Part shown: positions 13,997 through 16,185 of the stretch, in pieces
How positions within the stretch are numbered: position 1 is the stretch's first letter
Layout of the letters: every line of letters starts with the position of its first letter
Assembly: GCA_905211955.1 (NCBI GenBank)
Contig: CAJMCT010000011.1
Location: 1 to 16,185 of the forward strand
Source of the DNA: an uncultured Eubacteriales bacterium
GTDB lineage: Bacteria; Bacillota; Clostridia; Christensenellales; Borkfalkiaceae
Direction of reading: 5' to 3'
Length of the DNA: 16,185 nt
Notes under the pieces: model-generated
Told to the model about the DNA's origin: nothing
The model's database searches: none
What the model saw: the letters and a program-made list of their open reading frames with translations, nothing else
Position numbers and translations under genes: made by a program

Positions 13997-14590
13997 TTAC
14001 TTGCTTGCGAAAGGCATTCCGAGAAGGTTGAGTAATTCTCTTGCTTCTTCGTCAGTCTTAGCGGTCGTAGTGAAACAAATATCGAAACCTCTAATCTTTT
14101 CTACTTGATCGTAAGAAATTTCGGGGAAGATAAGTTGTTCTTTTACGCCCATTGCATAGTTTCCTCTACCATCGAAGGACTTCTTTGATACGCCACGGAA
14201 GTCTCTAACTCTGGGAAGTGCGATTGATACGAATTTATCAAAGAATTCGTACATTCTCGTTCCACGAAGGGTGACTTTCATACCTACGCTTTGTCCTTCT
14301 CTGATCTTAAAGTTTGCAACAGATTTTTTAGCCATCGTTAATACGGGTTTTTGACCTGCAATGAGTTTGAGTTCTTCTTGTGCTTGTTGAACGCTCTTTG
14401 CGTTGTCCTTTACGTCACCCAAACCGGAGTTGATGGTGATTTTAACAAGTTTAGGTACTTGGTTAACGTTCTTATAACCGAACTGTTTTACAAGTGCCGG
14501 AACTACGTTTTTAACGTATAATTCTTTAACTCTATTCGGAGTCTTCTCGGTTGCAGTTTCTTTAGCAACCTGAGTCTTCTTTTCTGCCAT
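13997..14590 (-). CDS. rplE: 50S ribosomal protein L5 with N-terminal extension
   Basis: 5S rRNA-binding protein of the central protuberance, contacting S13 in the inter-subunit bridge. It has 197 residues, where the family is usually about 179-180. The canonical body starts near residue 19 (NRVKELYVKNVVPALVKQFG); the first 17 or so residues are a Lys/Thr/Glu-rich extension. Conserved segments include KLVKITINSGLG, GQKPVLTMAKKSVANFKIRE, and the FPEISYDQVEKIRGFDI region. GGAGGT lies 8 nt before ATG 14590, supporting the long start; no Met lies near the canonical position. It is 15 nt after rplX. Confidence 0.96.
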   Translation of the reverse strand: MAEKKTQVAKETATEKTPNRVKELYVKNVVPALVKQFGYKNVNQVPKLVKITINSGLGDVKDNAKSVQQAQEELKLIAGQKPVLTMAKKSVANFKIREGQSVGMKVTLRGTRMYEFFDKFVSIALPRVRDFRGVSKKSFDGRGNYAMGVKEQLIFPEISYDQVEKIRGFDICFTTTAKTDEEARELLNLLGMPFASK

Positions 14591-14605
14591 TATTCATTAC
14601 CTCCG

Positions 14606-14998
14606 TTAATTGCTTGCTTCGGAAGTTTCTTCCGTAGCCTTTTTGGTCTTTCTCTTGGTAGCCTTTTTAACTTCTTTGGCTTCCTTTCCTGCGTCTAAGA
14701 TAGCGCCACATTTTTTGCATACGCGAACTTTTTTGTCGCCTTCTACTTTATAAGCAATTCTGGTTGCCTTGTTGCAAGTGGGGCAAACTACTAATACGTT
14801 GCTTGCATCAATTGCACCTGATTGGTTTTGAATTGAACTTACTTCTTGTGCGCTTCTAGCTTTTTTGTGCTTCTTTTGAACGTTTACGCCGTCCACAACT
14901 ACCTTATTGGTTTTGGGGATAGCTACTAAAACTTTCGCAGTTTTTCCGGCATCTTTACCCGTTAAAACCAAAACTGTATCGTTCTTTTTAACTTTCAT
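14606..14998 (-). CDS. rplX: 50S ribosomal protein L24 with zinc ribbon and Lys-rich tail
   Basis: Early-assembly large-subunit protein with an N-terminal KOW motif (VLVLTGKDAGKTAKVLVAIP, 9-28). It has 130 residues, longer than the usual 101-110. C72, C75, C94 and C97 form two CxxC pairs (CPTC and CKKC), the likely zinc-ribbon form. Residues 103-130 are a Lys/Thr/Ala/Glu-rich tail, probably disordered. The Shine-Dalgarno TAAGGAG overlaps the rplN stop. Placement between rplN and rplE is canonical. Confidence 0.96.
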   Translation of the reverse strand: MKVKKNDTVLVLTGKDAGKTAKVLVAIPKTNKVVVDGVNVQKKHKKARSAQEVSSIQNQSGAIDASNVLVVCPTCNKATRIAYKVEGDKKVRVCKKCGAILDAGKEAKEVKKATKRKTKKATEETSEASN

Positions 14999-15009
14999 AT
15001 TCAGTCTCC

Positions 15010-15378
15010 TTATAACACTTCGGGAGCAAGAGAGATTATACGCATATAATCTTTATCTCTCAATTCTCTTGCGATCGGCCCAAAGATACGGGTGCCTTTC
15101 GGCTGTTTTTGAGCGTCGATAATAACTGCTGCATTTTCGTCAAATCTTACGTACGTTCCGTCTTTTCTTCTTACACCAGAAGTACTTCTAACGATAACTG
15201 CCTTTACTACGTCGCCTTTCTTTACTGCACCGCCGGGGGTTGCAGTCTTTACGCTTGCTACTATTACGTCACCGATGTTGCCGGTTCTTCTGAAAGAGCC
15301 ACCGAGCACTCTAATACACATCAGTTCTTTTGCACCGGAGTTATCCGCTGCTTTCAATCTTGATTGCGGTTGTATCAT
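15010..15378 (-). CDS. rplN: 50S ribosomal protein L14
   Basis: Large-subunit protein at the inter-subunit interface, contacting 16S rRNA helix 14. It has 122 residues, exactly the family length. It opens MIQPQSRLKAADNSGAKELM, with RVLGGSFRRTGNIGDVIVAS, KKGDVVKAVIVRS, GTRIFGPIARELR and the C-terminal KIISLAPEVL-like ending (here MRIISLAPEVL). AAGGAGGGG precedes ATG 15378. It is the first gene of the spc-type block and is 14 nt after rpsQ without a visible terminator or promoter between them. Confidence 0.97.
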   Translation of the reverse strand: MIQPQSRLKAADNSGAKELMCIRVLGGSFRRTGNIGDVIVASVKTATPGGAVKKGDVVKAVIVRSTSGVRRKDGTYVRFDENAAVIIDAQKQPKGTRIFGPIARELRDKDYMRIISLAPEVL

Positions 15379-15392
15379 ATCTCTGCCCCTCC

Positions 15393-15647
15393 TTACTTAG
15401 CCTTTTCGATGATTTCTACTACTCTCCAGTTCTTGTCCTTAGAGAGTTTTCTCGTTTCAGCAATTAAAACCTTGTCGCCGATTCCGCATTGGTTTGCTTC
15501 GTCGTGCGCTTTGAATTTATGGGTCTTTTTTACCGTCTTTTTGTATAGAGGGTGTTTATATCTTTCTTCGATGGATACTACAACTGTCTTATCCATTTTG
15601 TCAGAAACTACAATACCAACTCTTTCTTTTCTTAAATTTCTTTCCAT
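15393..15647 (-). CDS. rpsQ: 30S ribosomal protein S17
   Basis: OB-fold primary 16S rRNA-binding protein of the 30S body. It has 84 residues. Typical segments are RKERVGIVVSDKMDKTVVVS (6-25), ERYKHPLYKKTVKKTHKFKA and the C-terminal GDKVLIAETRKLSKDKNWRV. The Shine-Dalgarno TAGGAG includes the TAG stop of rpmC, with the ATG 9 nt further on, so the two are closely linked in translation. Confidence 0.97.
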   Translation of the reverse strand: MERNLRKERVGIVVSDKMDKTVVVSIEERYKHPLYKKTVKKTHKFKAHDEANQCGIGDKVLIAETRKLSKDKNWRVVEIIEKAK

Positions 15648-15659
15648 AATTTAATACTC

Positions 15660-15860
15660 CTACGCCTTAGCCTCTATTTCCCTTTGTCTCAAAATGGTCT
15701 TTACCTTTGCAATGTCTTTCTTGCAAGTGTTAAGGGATGCGGGGTTTTCAAGTTGACCAATTGCGTGACGGAAACGAAGGTTAAACAATTCTTCTTTAAG
15801 TTCTTTAAGTTTAGTGTTTAATTCGTCTACCGTTAATTCGTGAAGTTCTTTCGTTTTCAT
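15660..15860 (-). CDS. rpmC: 50S ribosomal protein L29
   Basis: Small helical protein by the peptide exit tunnel, part of the site used by trigger factor and SRP. It has 66 residues: two long helices with the conserved LKELKEELFNLRFRHAIGQL (17-36), the N-P turn, and KKDIAKVKTILRQRE at the end. Its ATG overlaps the rplP stop by one base (TAATG), a classic coupling arrangement, and its TAG stop doubles as the start of the rpsQ Shine-Dalgarno. Confidence 0.97.
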   Translation of the reverse strand: MKTKELHELTVDELNTKLKELKEELFNLRFRHAIGQLENPASLNTCKKDIAKVKTILRQREIEAKA

Positions 15861-16185
15861 TAACCTTCACCGCCTTCTTCTTTTATTTGTTCGGCTACCG
15901 TTTCTTTTTTAACAAACTTGGTCTTTACAGGAAGTTTGTGTCCTGCAAGACGCATAGCCTCTTTTGCGATATTTTCGGGGATTCCTGACATTTCGAACAT
16001 TACTCTACCCGGTTTTACTACCGCTACCCAGTATTCTACTGAACCTTTACCGCTACCCATACGGGTTTCAGCCGGTTTCTCGGTAATGGGCTTATCCGGG
16101 AAAATTTTAATCCAGACCTGTCCGCCTCTCTTAATATAACGGGTCATGGCAATACGGGCAGCCTCAATCTGATTCGAGGTGATCC
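15860..16185 (-). CDS. rplP: 50S ribosomal protein L16, N-terminus outside window
   Basis: Large-subunit protein near the A-site tRNA elbow, important for peptidyltransferase-centre assembly. The visible frame gives 107 residues plus stop and is open at the window edge; the family has about 137-144, so some 35 residues are missing. The sequence upstream of the internal ATG 16147 encodes in-frame ITSNQIEAARIA, matching L16, so that ATG is not the start. RYIKRGGQVWIKIF, RMGSGKGSVEYWVAVVKPGR and HKLPVKTKFVKK are characteristic. It overlaps rpmC by one base. Confidence 0.97.
   Translation of the reverse strand, partial: ITSNQIEAARIAMTRYIKRGGQVWIKIFPDKPITEKPAETRMGSGKGSVEYWVAVVKPGRVMFEMSGIPENIAKEAMRLAGHKLPVKTKFVKKETVAEQIKEEGGEG

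Noticed and set aside
1..16185. CRISPR arrays, IS elements, tRNA or rRNA genes, defence or phage genes
   Set aside because: I looked for repeats, inverted repeats flanking transposase frames, and RNA gene signatures, and saw none; the window is essentially housekeeping and transport genes.

Overview
The window is AT-rich bacterial chromosome with every supported gene on the minus strand, so it reads from right to left. Gene content and order are those of the S10-spc-alpha ribosomal protein cluster. Several traits fit a low-GC Gram-positive of the Bacillota, probably a Clostridia-like lineage: the 61-residue zinc-type S14, a small KOW-domain gene between map and infA, strong AGGAGG Shine-Dalgarno (SD) sites, and zinc-ribbon forms of L24, L36, S4 and Adk. 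The genus cannot be named from the sequence alone.

Right part (16185 down to about 4600): the tail of the S10 operon (rplP partial, rpmC, rpsQ), then the spc genes (rplN, rplX, rplE, rpsZ, rpsH, rplF, rplR, rpsE, rpmD, rplO, secY, adk, map, KOW gene, infA, rpmJ) and the alpha genes (rpsM, rpsK, rpsD, rpoA, rplQ). Most gaps are 1-40 nt, several SD sites overlap the preceding stop codon, and no internal terminator is visible, so this looks like one long transcription unit. It closes with a clear intrinsic terminator after rplQ (about 4597-4629). It makes ribosomal proteins together with the SecYEG channel core, adenylate kinase, methionine aminopeptidase, IF1 and the RNA polymerase alpha subunit.

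Three gaps inside this dense operon are unusually long and fold well: rplF-rplR (99 nt, two perfect hairpins), rpmJ-rpsM (136 nt, a possible pseudoknot plus a hairpin with the rpsM SD in its loop) and rpsD-rpoA (119 nt, a two-tier stem-loop). They are the best candidates here for undescribed cis-acting RNA regulation; the last two lie on either side of rpsM-rpsK-rpsD, where S4 autoregulation is known in other bacteria.

Left part (about 4600 down to 1): an ion-transport block. trkA-trkH (potassium uptake) has its own promoter, placed so that the trkA mRNA is predicted to be leaderless, and ends in an intrinsic terminator. feoA-feoB (ferrous iron uptake) follows; feoB runs off the left edge and has atypical G4 and gate motifs. 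I see no RNA genes, insertion sequences, CRISPR arrays or prophage, and the plus-strand open frames are shadows of the minus-strand genes.
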